Shown: positions 9,074-18,396, numbered from the stretch's first letter. The stretch is DNA of 64,000 nt from Neolewinella aurantiaca (GCF_008014675.1 NZ_VOXD01000007.1:62001-126000), one strand, 5' to 3'. The notes: generated by a model from the sequence alone, not told the origin. Numbers and translations are program-made.

Positions 9074-11656
9074 ATGAAGCTACGACTACCGTTCCTCTCC
9101 CTGCTCCTTACCTTTCTCTGCACCTGCGTCAGCGCCCAAACAACTGCTGATACTTTCGAAGATGGTGATCTGCTGAACCCGACCTGGACGGGAGACAATG
9201 CCAATTTTGTGGTTGCCGATGGCCGGTTACAACTGATGGCTCCCGACGCGGGAACATCAGAACTCGGGGTGGCAACACCCATCAATTACGACGCTCCAAC
9301 CACAGTATACGAGTTTCTGGTACAAATGGATTTTGCGCCCTCGGCCAGCAATTTCTCCACCGTTACGCTCATCGAAGCGCGGGCGTTGCCCGAGGTGCGG
9401 CAGGTGGAAATGAAATTTGGCGGTATTTCCGGCAGCGATGACCGGCTGGAGGTAAGTTTTGTGGTTGGCGGCACCGAAGTCGCTACTATGGAAGGAACTC
9501 TTGGTGCCCTCGGCTCTAATCCGGCAATTGCCCGTTTCCGTATGGAGCATGCGGGAAACACCTGGACGCTCTCGGCCGATTATACCGGTGGCACTAATTT
9601 TGTTCTTCAGGACCAGACCACGGTAGATATGGCCATCAGCCCCGATTCGCTGGCGCTTTCTGCCCGTTACACCGCCACCCGGTCTGACCTGATGAGCTGG
9701 GATGATCTGTTGGTCACCTCGGAAGTAGCAGTAGATGAAACCGCTCCCGTTCTCATCAGCAGCACCCTGACCAACCCCGATGAGATCACGCTGATATTTG
9801 ATGAAGTCATCGCGCAGACCCCGGCGGGATCACCCGCCAATTACAGCCTCTCGGCCACCGGCCTGAGTGTGAACAGTGTTTTGGTAGACGGAGCGACGGT
9901 TACGCTGAGCCTCTCGGACGAACTGCCCGACGGCGAAGATGTCACCCTTACGGTCAGCACGATCACGGACGAGTCCGGCAACATTCTGAGCGACCTCAGC
10001 CTCAGTTTTCGCTACGATATTACTGCAACGCCGACCTCCCGCAACGTCGTCATCAATGAATTTATGGCCGACCCCAACCCGGTAGTCGCCTTGCCCAATC
10101 AGGAATATCTGGAACTGTACAACCCGACGGATACAGTAGTGGACCTTACCGGCCTGGAAATTGCTAGTGGCGGCAGCCCGGTAACCCTGCCGGAAGGCAG
10201 CAGATTGGCCGCCCGGGGTTACGTCGTGATCACGGGAAATGAAGAGGCAGACGGCTTCCGCGCCCTCGGCGCAGCAGTGATTGAAGCCTCGCTGCCAACC
10301 CTGAGCAACGCCGGAGATGAAATTTCGGTAGGTTATCAGGGCCAGAATATTCAAACCATCAACTATACCGACGATTGGTATAACGATACTGAACGCGACG
10401 AAGGTGGTTACAGCATAGAGTTTATCGGAGAGGGCGCAGACGCAGGATGCAGTGCCAGTTGGAGGGCAAGTCTGGCCCTGGAGGGTGGTACTCCGGGAAA
10501 CGTGAACTCCGTTCTCGGCATGTCGTCCGACGTGACGGCCCCCGGCATTGCAGAAATCGAAGTCGGAGACTTCGGTATCACGCTCACCTTCGATGAGGCC
10601 ATCGACATTAGCGACTTTACCGTCGATTTGTTCAGCTTCAGTCCGGCCATTGAGTTTTTCCGGCCGGCGTCAATAAGCGATAATTCATTCTTCCTTTCCG
10701 CTGACCTGGAGGAGAACACAGTTTATACGCTTACCATCCTGCCCGACTTCATGGATTGCGCCGGCAATGCTCCCAGTGAGGCCATAGTGCTGACGGTCGC
10801 CATCCCAACCGTTCCCCTGCCGGGCGACGTGGTGATCAACGAAATCCTTTTCAACCCCGCTACCGGAGGCTCCGACTTCGTGGAGCTCTACAACTGTTCC
10901 GACAAGGTGTTCCAGATCGAAGGTTGGTTGATCACCAACCTGCTCTCGAGCAGCTCTACGGCGACGCAGGAGATCACCACTTCGCGGCTGTTTCTGCCGG
11001 GCGACTACCTCACCTTTACGCCCGACCGTGAAGACATCCTGGCGCGCTTTCAGGATGTGAACCCGGAGTTGCTCATCGAGCAACGCCTGCCCACCCTGAG
11101 CGACGATGAAGGAAACGTTACCATCGACGCGGGCATCGTCCGCCTGGATGCGTTCGATTACACCGAAGACTTTCACTCCGAGCTCCTGAGCCCCGACGAT
11201 GGCGTCAGCCTGGAGCGTCTGCGCCAGAAATCTACCACCCAGGACGGCAGCAACTGGTTCAGTGCCGCCTCAACCGAAGGCTTTGGTACCCCGACGCGCG
11301 AAAACTCTCAGGCCCGCTCCGGCCTGGAACCCGCAGGCGAAGAGACGTTCTCGATCGTCAACCCGACCTTCAGCCCCAACGGCGACAGCTTCGAAGATTT
11401 TCTGGAACTCAGCTACACCACTGATCGTACCGGTTTCCTGGCGCGGGTGCGCATCTTCGATGCGCAGGGCCGCCCGATCCGGACCCTCCGCCTGACCGAA
11501 CTCCTGGGGGGAACCGGAACCCTCCGCTGGGATGGCGACAACGACGAAGGCCAGAAAGCCAAAGCCGGTTTGTACGTACTCTTCGTGGAGCTCTTCAATC
11601 CGGACGGAGAGGTGCGGGAAGAGAAGTTGGTAGGGGTTTTGGCGGGGGAGCGGTAG
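9074..11656 (+). CDS. Secreted lamin-tail-domain protein with FlgD-like C-terminus
   Basis: This 860-residue exported protein has the signal peptide MKLRLPFLSLLLTFLCTCVS followed by AQ. After an N-terminal lectin/LamG-like sandwich there is an Ig-like region (DETAPVLISSTLTNPDEITL), then two lamin tail domains, one beginning NVVINEFMADPNP (about residue 322) with YLELYNPTDTVVDLTGLEI, the other GDVVINEILFNPATGG (about 582) with FVELYNCSDKVFQIEGW. The C-terminal module (FSPNGDSFEDFLELSY to AGLYVLFVELFNPDGEV) resembles FlgD Ig-like or gliding/T9SS-associated C-terminal domains. Extracellular adhesion or nuclease-associated roles are known for lamin-tail proteins, but the function here is unassigned. 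Its signal peptide is partly encoded by the dispersed GC motif (9119-9137). Confidence 0.85.
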   Translation: MKLRLPFLSLLLTFLCTCVSAQTTADTFEDGDLLNPTWTGDNANFVVADGRLQLMAPDAGTSELGVATPINYDAPTTVYEFLVQMDFAPSASNFSTVTLIEARALPEVRQVEMKFGGISGSDDRLEVSFVVGGTEVATMEGTLGALGSNPAIARFRMEHAGNTWTLSADYTGGTNFVLQDQTTVDMAISPDSLALSARYTATRSDLMSWDDLLVTSEVAVDETAPVLISSTLTNPDEITLIFDEVIAQTPAGSPANYSLSATGLSVNSVLVDGATVTLSLSDELPDGEDVTLTVSTITDESGNILSDLSLSFRYDITATPTSRNVVINEFMADPNPVVALPNQEYLELYNPTDTVVDLTGLEIASGGSPVTLPEGSRLAARGYVVITGNEEADGFRALGAAVIEASLPTLSNAGDEISVGYQGQNIQTINYTDDWYNDTERDEGGYSIEFIGEGADAGCSASWRASLALEGGTPGNVNSVLGMSSDVTAPGIAEIEVGDFGITLTFDEAIDISDFTVDLFSFSPAIEFFRPASISDNSFFLSADLEENTVYTLTILPDFMDCAGNAPSEAIVLTVAIPTVPLPGDVVINEILFNPATGGSDFVELYNCSDKVFQIEGWLITNLLSSSSTATQEITTSRLFLPGDYLTFTPDREDILARFQDVNPELLIEQRLPTLSDDEGNVTIDAGIVRLDAFDYTEDFHSELLSPDDGVSLERLRQKSTTQDGSNWFSAASTEGFGTPTRENSQARSGLEPAGEETFSIVNPTFSPNGDSFEDFLELSYTTDRTGFLARVRIFDAQGRPIRTLRLTELLGGTGTLRWDGDNDEGQKAKAGLYVLFVELFNPDGEVREEKLVGVLAGER
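9119..9137 (+). repeat. Dispersed GC motif inside a signal peptide
   Basis: TGCACCTGCGTCAGCGCCC encodes CTCVSA, the last residues before the predicted cleavage site. The same frame and position are used at 30160-30178. Confidence 0.7.
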
Positions 11657-11789
11657 GCCTTCCGGCCAATGCTCTCCGCCCGGCTGTTTTGAGTTTTGTA
11701 ATTATGGGTCATGGATTAGGCTCCGGGGCCGCCCGCCCGGGAAATTGATGAGCGCCATTTAAACTCATTGCCCGTTAAAACCGTTCCTT

Positions 11790-11806
11790 TGCACCCGCGT
11801 TCGCGC
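11790..11806 (+). repeat. Dispersed GC motif upstream of exonuclease III
   Basis: TGCACCCGCGTTCGCGC, preceded by TTCCTTT so that it overlaps a weak -7 box. Confidence 0.65.
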
Positions 11807-11861
11807 TAATTAACAAGTCCTTTTTTTCGAAGAGCTAGGATTGAAGTCTTGAACCGCGCCG

Positions 11862-11890
11862 ACCAACGAACCAAAAGACCAACGAACCAA
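11862..11890 (+). repeat. Tandem ACCAACGAACCAA leader repeat
   Basis: Two exact copies of ACCAACGAACCAA (11862-11874 and 11878-11890) abut the exonuclease III start codon. A diverged version precedes the aminotransferase gene at 53408-53465. Confidence 0.7.
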
Positions 11891-12663
11891 TGAGAATAGC
11901 ATCCTACAATGTAAACGGTATCCGTGCCGCCCAGAAGAAGGGCCTTGCAGACTGGACGGAGCAGACAGGCCTCGATATCCTTTGTATTCAGGAAACCAAA
12001 GCGCACCGCGAACAGGTCGATATGAGTGAGTTCGAAGCCCACGGCTACACCCACGCTCAGTGGCACAGCGCCACGAGCAAAAAAGGGTATAGTGGTGTAC
12101 TGACGCTGAGTAAGGTCGAGCCGGATTTTGTGCAATTCGGTTTTGGAATGGAATGCTACGACTGTGAGGGCAGGGTAGTCAGGACGGACTTTGGTGACTT
12201 AACCATCTTCAACTGCTATTTCCCGAACGGTGGACAGGGAGATGAGCGCCAGGCTTATAAGTACCGTTTTCTCGATGACTTTCTTGCCCACATCGTTGAA
12301 TTGAAAAAGACCCGCCCGAATATTCTGGTGGTGGGAGATTACAACATTGCCCACGAGGAGATCGACATCCACGCCCCGAAGCGGAACGAAAACAATTCGG
12401 GCTTCCTCCGCCCCGAACGTGACTGGATGACGAAGTGGTTCAGCGAAACCGGACTCGTGGATACCTTCCGGGCCCTGCATCCGGAAACAGTAGCCTACAG
12501 CTGGTGGAGCTACCGTGCCAACGCCCGCAACAACAACAAAGGCTGGCGGATCGATTACCTCAGCCTGAGTAAGGAGATGATGGATCAGGTGGTTTCGGTC
12601 GAACATCGTAAAGATGATGTGCACTCCGATCATTGTGCACTCGTGCTGGAACTCGCCGATTAG
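11890..12663 (+). CDS. xth: Exodeoxyribonuclease III (AP endonuclease family)
   Basis: The enzyme removes 3' blocks and cleaves DNA at abasic sites in base excision repair. The 257-residue protein has the family signature motifs: RIASYNVNGIRAA, LCIQETKAH (metal-binding Glu), NCYFPNGG, VVGDYNIAHEEIDI (active-site Asp/Asn), and SWWSYR followed by GWRIDYL and SDHCALVLEL (catalytic Asp-His). Length matches ExoA/XthA proteins. It appears monocistronic. The start lies directly after the tandem repeat leader, and no earlier ATG fits. Confidence 0.95.
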   Translation: MRIASYNVNGIRAAQKKGLADWTEQTGLDILCIQETKAHREQVDMSEFEAHGYTHAQWHSATSKKGYSGVLTLSKVEPDFVQFGFGMECYDCEGRVVRTDFGDLTIFNCYFPNGGQGDERQAYKYRFLDDFLAHIVELKKTRPNILVVGDYNIAHEEIDIHAPKRNENNSGFLRPERDWMTKWFSETGLVDTFRALHPETVAYSWWSYRANARNNNKGWRIDYLSLSKEMMDQVVSVEHRKDDVHSDHCALVLELAD

Positions 12664-12758
12664 TACGAAGGCCGATGAATGAGAAGTGGTCTACACGTTT
12701 GAAAGTGGTGGACTACCAGTTGGCGACTAATTGCCTTGTCTTCGTAGTCCAATGCGGT

Positions 12759-12766
12759 TACTTTTG
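12759..12766 (+). promoter_or_regulatory. -7 box of cysteine desulfurase gene
   Basis: TACTTTTG, with TTG triplets about 20 nt upstream, leaving a 25-30 nt leader. Confidence 0.5.
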
Positions 12767-12798
12767 CGCAATATTTACTCAGTTTTAAGACCATTGCT

Positions 12799-13923
12799 AT
12801 GTCCCGCATCTTTTTCGACAACGCTGCAACTACACCAATTGACCCGGAAGTGATTGCCGCCATGACCGAGGTAATGACGAAGAATTACGGTAACCCTTCG
12901 AGTATTCACTCCGAAGGGCGGAGCGCAAGGGCGATTATCGAACAAGCGCGAAAAACGGTGGCCAACGCACTGAACTGCAGTATCGGCGAGATCTTTTTCA
13001 CCTCCGGAGGTACAGAAGCCAACAACATGGCACTGAAAAACAGTGTGCGCGACCTCGGTGTGACCCGCATCATTTCGTCGCCTTTGGAGCACCACTGCGT
13101 GTTGCACTCGCTCGACGCCATCGTTGCCAGCGGAAGCGCCAGGGTGGAAATGGTCCGCATCGACGAAAAAGGAAGTGTTGACCCTGAGGACCTGAAAGCG
13201 AAGCTTGCTTCTTCGGACGAAAAGACACTGGTGAGCCTGATGCACTCGAACAACGAAATCGGCAACTTGCTACCGATGGATGAAGTTGCTGTAATCTGCG
13301 AAGAAGCAGGTGCTTACTTCCATTGTGACACGGTACAAACAATGGGGTATTTCCCGATCGATCTGGATGCAACCAACGTGAGCTTCCTTTCGGGCTCAGC
13401 CCATAAATTTTACGGTCCCAAGGGCATCGGGTTTGTGTACATCAATAACGACAACATCATCAAGCCCTACCTTGACGGAGGCGCTCAGGAACGCAATATG
13501 CGCGGCGGCACCGAGAATATTTACGGCATCGTTGGCCTGGCTAAGGCTATGGAGAAAGCCGTTGCCGAGCGGGAAGTCCGCGCGGAAAAAATAAGCTCTC
13601 TCAAACGCTACTTCATCGAAAAGCTGACGGCTACCTACCCTGAGGTTACCATTAACGGTAACCCCGATCAGAGCCACTTCAAAGTGCTGAGCGTCAGCTT
13701 CCCCGAGAGTGACAAAGGTGACCTGCTGCTGATGAATCTGGACCTGCACGGCATTTCCGCCTCCGGCGGATCGGCCTGTTCCAGCGGCATAGACGTTGGC
13801 AGCCACGTGATCGGTCATCTGCACCCGGACTCGAAGCGGCACACGATTCGTTTCAGCTTCAGCCATCACAATACCACGGATGAGGTAGATGTAGTGGTAG
13901 AGAAACTGGGAGGGATGCTTTAG
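12799..13923 (+). CDS. Cysteine desulfurase (NifS/IscS-like)
   Basis: This PLP enzyme takes sulfur from cysteine for iron-sulfur clusters or tRNA thiolation. The 374-residue protein starts FFDNAATTPIDPEV and has FTSGGTEANNMAL, the pyridoxal-binding Lys in SGSAHKFYGPKG, the RGGTENIYGIVGLAKA motif, and the sulfur-accepting Cys in SGGSACSSG followed by HPDSKRHTIRFSF. The short catalytic-loop spacing (ISASGGSACSSG) is that of group I, NifS-like enzymes. No iscU, iscA or sufE lies next to it, so the recipient pathway cannot be read from context. It is the last gene before the repeat array. Confidence 0.92.
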   Translation: MSRIFFDNAATTPIDPEVIAAMTEVMTKNYGNPSSIHSEGRSARAIIEQARKTVANALNCSIGEIFFTSGGTEANNMALKNSVRDLGVTRIISSPLEHHCVLHSLDAIVASGSARVEMVRIDEKGSVDPEDLKAKLASSDEKTLVSLMHSNNEIGNLLPMDEVAVICEEAGAYFHCDTVQTMGYFPIDLDATNVSFLSGSAHKFYGPKGIGFVYINNDNIIKPYLDGGAQERNMRGGTENIYGIVGLAKAMEKAVAEREVRAEKISSLKRYFIEKLTATYPEVTINGNPDQSHFKVLSVSFPESDKGDLLLMNLDLHGISASGGSACSSGIDVGSHVIGHLHPDSKRHTIRFSFSHHNTTDEVDVVVEKLGGML

Positions 13924-14008
13924 TGAGTCTGGAGTTATGGAGTCGGGAGTCGGGAGTTGCTGCTGCAAATGCCACTTGCTGCGCTACGTTTGCATATCGT
14001 ACTTAGCG

Positions 14009-14032
14009 GTGTGTATCACAATGGTCCGCTAC
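14009..14032 (+). repeat. Left terminal inverted repeat, core
   Basis: This 24-bp core (begins GTGTGTATCACAATGG, ends GTCCGCTAC) pairs with 18324-18347 with one mismatch. Similarity continues outward on both sides: AGCG, then CAGCAAGTGGCAT on the left arm and AAGCAAGTGACAT on the right arm. Confidence 0.8.
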
Positions 14033-14293
14033 AGTTTGTAGCCAATGAGATGACTTTACTTCCGTGCTCAGCAAATCTTGCAGGGTGGCAACAGCGTCAT
14101 ATCTCGTCATACATCTCGTCTCACCTTACCTGCCGGCGGCCTTCTTTCGCTGCGCGTCTTCTGCGGGGTAACAGGGCAAAGAAGCAACACCCTCGGGCTG
14201 TGTCTCCGGCCAAAGTCGCTTCGCAATGAAAATAGTCGAAAGTGTCGGTGGAGGAGTTTCACTCCGATTGAGCCCGCGCTACATCCCGTCTCA

Positions 14294-14981
14294 CCTTGCC
14301 TGCCGGCGGCCTTCTTTGACGGGGCAAAGAAGCAAACCCCTCAGGCTGTGTCCCCGGCTGCTCACTAATACGGTCACTGCTGGCCTAAAAAGCAAAAACT
14401 CGCCTCAAACTGATCCTTCGAAGTCTGGAACTGTCGGGAGTCGAAGCCCTTCGGAAATGCAGCAACTCAGTGTTGGCTCATACAACTTGCTTTTCTTAAC
14501 GGCCACCAGCAACCGCATTAGTAGCCGGGCCCAAGGCCGAAGTAGCTGCGCAATAAAAATAGTTGAAGACACCGGAGGAGGAGTTTTACACCGACAGAAC
14601 CCCTACGCGCCAGTTACGCGACCAGAGGTCGCTTATCCCTGCTGTTCACCAGAGGTGAAGGCGGCCGGACCAAAGCTTATACTTGATACTCCAACTTTCG
14701 TAATTGAAAGCAACGCACAGTACTCCGACATTCCGGCTTCGGCCTTGGCACCGGCAGTGGAATGCAGTTTTTGAAGCCGTTAAAAAATGGAAACTGTCTG
14801 AGCGTTCTCAAGGCATAGGACGCAGCAACCCAGATTTCAATGAACCGATGGGCTTAGAAGCAACCCAACCAACGCCGACGCGAGTTTTTCCATTTTAGGC
14901 TTCAAGAATTGGATTCCACGATCAGCCGGTGGCACAGCCTTGATTTTTTGGTTCGTTTTTTATCAAGAAAAAATGAACGGG
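14294..14981 (+). repeat. 688-bp direct repeat, copy 1 (block R plus hairpin A)
   Basis: It is repeated at 15060-15748 with a 766-bp period. The block contains the CTTCTTTG-ACGGGG-CAAAGAAG hairpin and, near its middle, a TTCACC/GGTGAA hairpin. Confidence 0.8.
14747..14981 (+). repeat. Hairpin element, copy A
   Basis: Its arms are about 48 bp and pair imperfectly (5' arm from GGCACCGGCAGTGGAA to ATGGAAAC; 3' arm from GTTTTTCCATTTTAGGCTTC to CAGCCGGTGGC), enclosing an 89-nt loop. A T-rich tail follows (CTTGATTTTTTGGTTC to ATCAAG and AAAAAATGAAC). Confidence 0.8.
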
Positions 14982-15059
14982 CAAAAGGGGAAGAACTTAG
15001 TCCTCAGGCACCGGAGGAAGAATTTTACTCCGATTGAACACACGTCACCGCTCGTCTAA

Positions 15060-15748
15060 CCTTGCCTGCCGGCGGCCTTCTTTGTCAGGGCAAAGAAGCA
15101 AACCCCTCAGGCTGTGTCCCCGGCTGATCACTAATACGGTCACTGCTGGCCTAAAAAGCAAAAACTCGCCTCAAACTGATCCTTCGAAGTCTGGAACTGT
15201 CGGGAGTCGAAGCCCTTCGGAAATGCAGCAACTCAGTGTTGGCTCATACAACTTGCTTTTCTTAACGGCCACCAGCAACCGCATTAGTGGCCGGGGCCAA
15301 GGCCGAAGTAGCTGCGCAATAAAAATAGTTGAAGACACCGGAGGAGGAGTTTTACACTGACAGAACCCCTACGCGCCAGTTACGAGATCAGAGGTCGCTC
15401 ATCCCTGCTGTTCACCAGAAGTGAAGGCGGCCGGACCAAAGATTTTCCTGAATGCTCTAAGCTCCGTAATTGAAAGCAAAGCACAGAGCTCCGACACTCC
15501 GGCTTCGGCCTTGGCACCGGCAGTGGAATCCGATTTTTGAAGCCGTTAAAAAATGGAAACTGTCTGATTGTCCTCAAGGCCTAGGACGCAGCTACCCAGA
15601 TTTCAACGAACCGATGGGTTTAGAAGCAACCCAACCAACGCCGCCGCGAGTTTTTCCATTTTAGGCTTCAAGAACTGGATTCCACGATCAGCCGGTGGCA
15701 CAGCCTTGATTTTTTGGTTCGTTTTTTATCAAGAAAAAAATGAACGGG
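15060..15748 (+). repeat. 688-bp direct repeat, copy 2 (block R plus hairpin B)
   Basis: Second copy of 14294-14981, diverged by scattered substitutions. A further partial copy of block R is at 18030-18106. Confidence 0.8.
15513..15748 (+). repeat. Hairpin element, copy B
   Basis: Loop closely related to copy A; one extra A in the tail makes it 236 bp. Confidence 0.8.
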
Positions 15749-15964
15749 CAAAACGGGAAGAAGCGCAGTCTTGGGGCATCGGTTGAGGAGTTCTATTCCG
15801 ATTGAGCCCGCGCTACATCCCGTCTCACCTTGCCTGCCGGCGGCCCTCAATGCCGAACTTTAACTTTTCAGGAGAGTCGGACCGGATCGGGATTCTAAAT
15901 ATTCGCTCAGCAATCAAAGTATAGAGTGCAGAACGCAGAGTTCAGTCCCTCCGGCTTCGGCCTT

Positions 15965-16199
15965 GGCACCGGCAGTGGAATCCGGTTTTTGAAGCCGTTA
16001 AAAAATGGAAACTGTCTGAGCGTTCCCGAAGCCCGGAAATCGGCGCCAAAGATTTCGACGGACCAACAAGCCAGGAAACAACCCGACCAACGCCGACGCG
16101 AGTTTTTCCATTTTAGGCTTCAACAATCGGATTCCACGATCAGCCGGTGGCGCAGCCTTGATTTTTTGGTTCGTTTTTTATCAAGAAAAAATGAACGGG
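15965..16199 (+). repeat. Hairpin element, copy C
   Basis: Arms 15965-16012 and 16102-16151, 89-nt loop. Starts the first 884-bp higher-order unit. Confidence 0.8.
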
Positions 16200-16398
16200 C
16201 AAAACGGGAGGGAACGTAGATTTTTAGTGGGGACATCATCTTTGCATTACCTCCCATCTTACCTTGTCTGCCGGCGGCCCTCAATGCCGAACTTTAACTT
16301 TTCAGGAGAGTCGGACCGGATCGAGATTCTAAATATTCGCTCAGCAATCAAAGTATAGAGTGCAGAGCGCAGAGTTCAGTCCCTCCGGCTTCGGCCTT

Positions 16399-16633
16399 GG
16401 CACCGGCAGTGGAATCCGGTTTTTGAAGCCGTTAAAAAATGGAAACTGTCTGAGCGTTCTCAAAGCCCAAAAATCAACATCAAAGATTTCGACGGACCAA
16501 CAAGCCAGGAAACAACCCGACCAACGCCGACGCGAGTTTTTCCATTTTAGGCTTCAACAATTGGATTCCACGATCAGCCGGTGGCACAGCCTTGATTTTT
16601 TGGTTCGTTTTTTATCAAGAAAAAATGAACGGG
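16399..16633 (+). repeat. Hairpin element, copy D
   Basis: 434 bp after copy C. In the variable loop segment its differences from C are all G to A or C to T. Confidence 0.8.
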
Positions 16634-16848
16634 TAAAACGGGAAGAAGCGCAGTCTTGGGGCACCGGTTGAGGAGTTCTATTCCGATTGAGCCCGCGCTA
16701 CATCCCGTCTCACCTTGCCTGCCGGCGGCCCTCATTGCCGAACTTCAGTTTTCAGGAGAGTCGGACCGGATCGGAATTCTGAATATTCGCTCAGCAATCA
16801 AAGTGTAGAGTGCAGAACGCAGAGTTCAGTCCCTACTGCTTCGGCCTT

Positions 16849-17083
16849 GGCACCGGCAGTGGAATCCGGTTTTTGAAGCCGTTAAAAAATGGAAACTGTC
16901 TGAGCGTTCCCGAAGCCCGGAAATCGGCGCCAAAGATTTTGACGGACCAACAAGCCAGGAAACAACCCGACCAACGCCGACGCGAGTTTTTCCATTTTAG
17001 GCTTCAAAAACTGGATTCCACGATCAGCCGGTGGCACAGCCTTGATTTTTTGGTTCGTTTTTTATCAAGAAAAAATGAACGGG
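16849..17083 (+). repeat. Hairpin element, copy E
   Basis: 450 bp after copy D; starts the second 884-bp higher-order unit and carries the C-type loop. Confidence 0.8.
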
Positions 17084-17282
17084 CAAAACGGGAGGGAACG
17101 TAGATTTTTAGTGGGGACATCATCTTTGCATTACCTCCCATCTTACCTTGTCTGCCGGCGGCCCTCAATGCCGAACTTTAACTTTTCAGGAGAGTCGGAC
17201 CGGATCGGGATTCTAAATATTCGCTCAGCAATCAAAGTATAGAGTGCAGAACGCAGAGTTCAGTCCTTCCGGCTTCGGCCTT

Positions 17283-17517
17283 GGCACCGGCAGTGGAATC
17301 CGGTTTTTGGAGCCGTTAAAAAATGGAAACTGTCTGAGCGTTCCCGAAGCCCAAAAATCAACATCAAAGATTTCGACGGACCAATAAGCCAGGAAACAAC
17401 CCGACCAACGCCGACGCGAGTTTTTCCATTTTAGGCTTCAACAATCGGATTCCACGATCAGCCGGTGGCGCAGCCTTGATTTTTTGGTTCGTTTTTTATC
17501 AAGAAAAAATGAACGGG
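17283..17517 (+). repeat. Hairpin element, copy F
   Basis: 434 bp after copy E. Its loop is intermediate between the C and D types. Confidence 0.8.
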
Positions 17518-17732
17518 CGAAACGGGAAGAAGCGCAGTCCTGGGGCATCGGTTGAGGAGTTCTATTCCGATTGAGCCCGCGCTACATCCCGTCTCACCTT
17601 TCCTGCCGGCAGCCCTCATTGACAAATTTCAGTTTTCAGGAGAGTCGGACCGGATCGAGATTCTAAATATTCGCTCAGCAATCAAAGTGTAGAGTGCAGA
17701 ACGCAGAGTTCAGTCCCTACTGTTTCGGCCTT

Positions 17733-17967
17733 AGCACCGGCAGTGGAATCCGGTTTTTGAAGCCGTTAAAAAATGGAAACTGTCTAAGCGTTCCCGAAGC
17801 CCGGAAATCGGCGCCAAAGATTTCGACGGACCAACAAGCCAGGAAACAACCCGACCAACGCCGACGCGAGTTTTTCCATTTTAGGCTTCAACAATTGGAT
17901 TCCACGATCAGCCGGTGGCACAGCCTTGATTTTTTGGTTCGTTTTTTATCAAGAAAAAATGAACGGG
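17733..17967 (+). repeat. Hairpin element, copy G
   Basis: 450 bp after copy F; the last copy before the right-hand border. A G to A change in the 5' arm creates TAG in the longest shared frame. Confidence 0.8.
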
Positions 17968-18323
17968 CAAAAGGGGAGGACTCAGTCCTTGGGCATCGGT
18001 GGAGGAGTTTCACTCCGATTGAACCTCGTACGTGCCAATTACGCAACCAGAGGTCGCTCATCCCCGCTATTCACCGGAGATGAAGGCGGCCGGACCATAG
18101 CTGAAACTGTTGCGCAAAGGAGAATAGCCGCCGGCAGGCATACAAGACGGGCTGTTAGCTTAGGCTTCTTTAGTGAGAAACCGATTTACTTACTAATGAT
18201 CGCTTCATTCTCCGCCGGACGAAAGAGCACTAAAACGCAGGTGTTGAATATTCCCACACACGCCTAAAAGGCAAGTAGTGATCAAGGAGCTTAAGTTGTT
18301 TGGAGCCAGGGCGGCCTGAAATC

Positions 18324-18347
18324 GTAGCGGACCATTGTTATACACAC
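18324..18347 (-). repeat. Right terminal inverted repeat, core
   Basis: GTAGCGGACCATTGTTATAC and following ACAC; inverted partner of 14009-14032. It ends about 50 bp before the DoxX-like gene. Confidence 0.8.
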
Positions 18348-18388
18348 ACTACTTAGCGAAGCAAGTGACATCAATGGCAGCGACTTCC

Positions 18389-18396
18389 TATCTTTC
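18389..18396 (+). promoter_or_regulatory. -7 box 3 nt before DoxX-like start
   Basis: TATCTTTC-CGT-ATG, lying at the very edge of the repeat array. Confidence 0.45.

Larger units (their letters stand above)
13945..18390. repeat. 4.4 kb gene-free repeat array with terminal inverted repeats
   Basis: Roughly 4.4 kb without a credible gene, built from repeated modules: seven 235-bp hairpin units (A-G), two full copies and one partial copy of a roughly 380-bp block, and spacers with CTTCTTTG/CAAAGAAG and GCCGGC hairpins. It is bounded by imperfect inverted repeats (left about 13955-14032, right about 18324-18388). Several open frames of 60-130 codons occur, but they are copies of the repeat, run in different frames between copies, and lack promoters or starts, so I do not call them genes. 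Confidence 0.85.

Noticed and set aside
14747-17967. Diversity-generating retroelement (variable repeats)
   Set aside because: Variation is G to A and C to T, not adenine-directed, and no reverse transcriptase or template/variable pair lies in the window.
15926-18083. Repeated open frames of about 97-130 codons (MQNAEFSP-type) in the array
   Set aside because: They follow the repeat, differ in frame between copies, have no promoter or start signal of their own, and match no recognised family. Another frame ending at a shared TAG is also open in several copies but is broken in copy G.
13945-18390. CRISPR array
   Set aside because: Units are hundreds of bp with conserved spacers; no short direct repeats with unique spacers and no cas genes.
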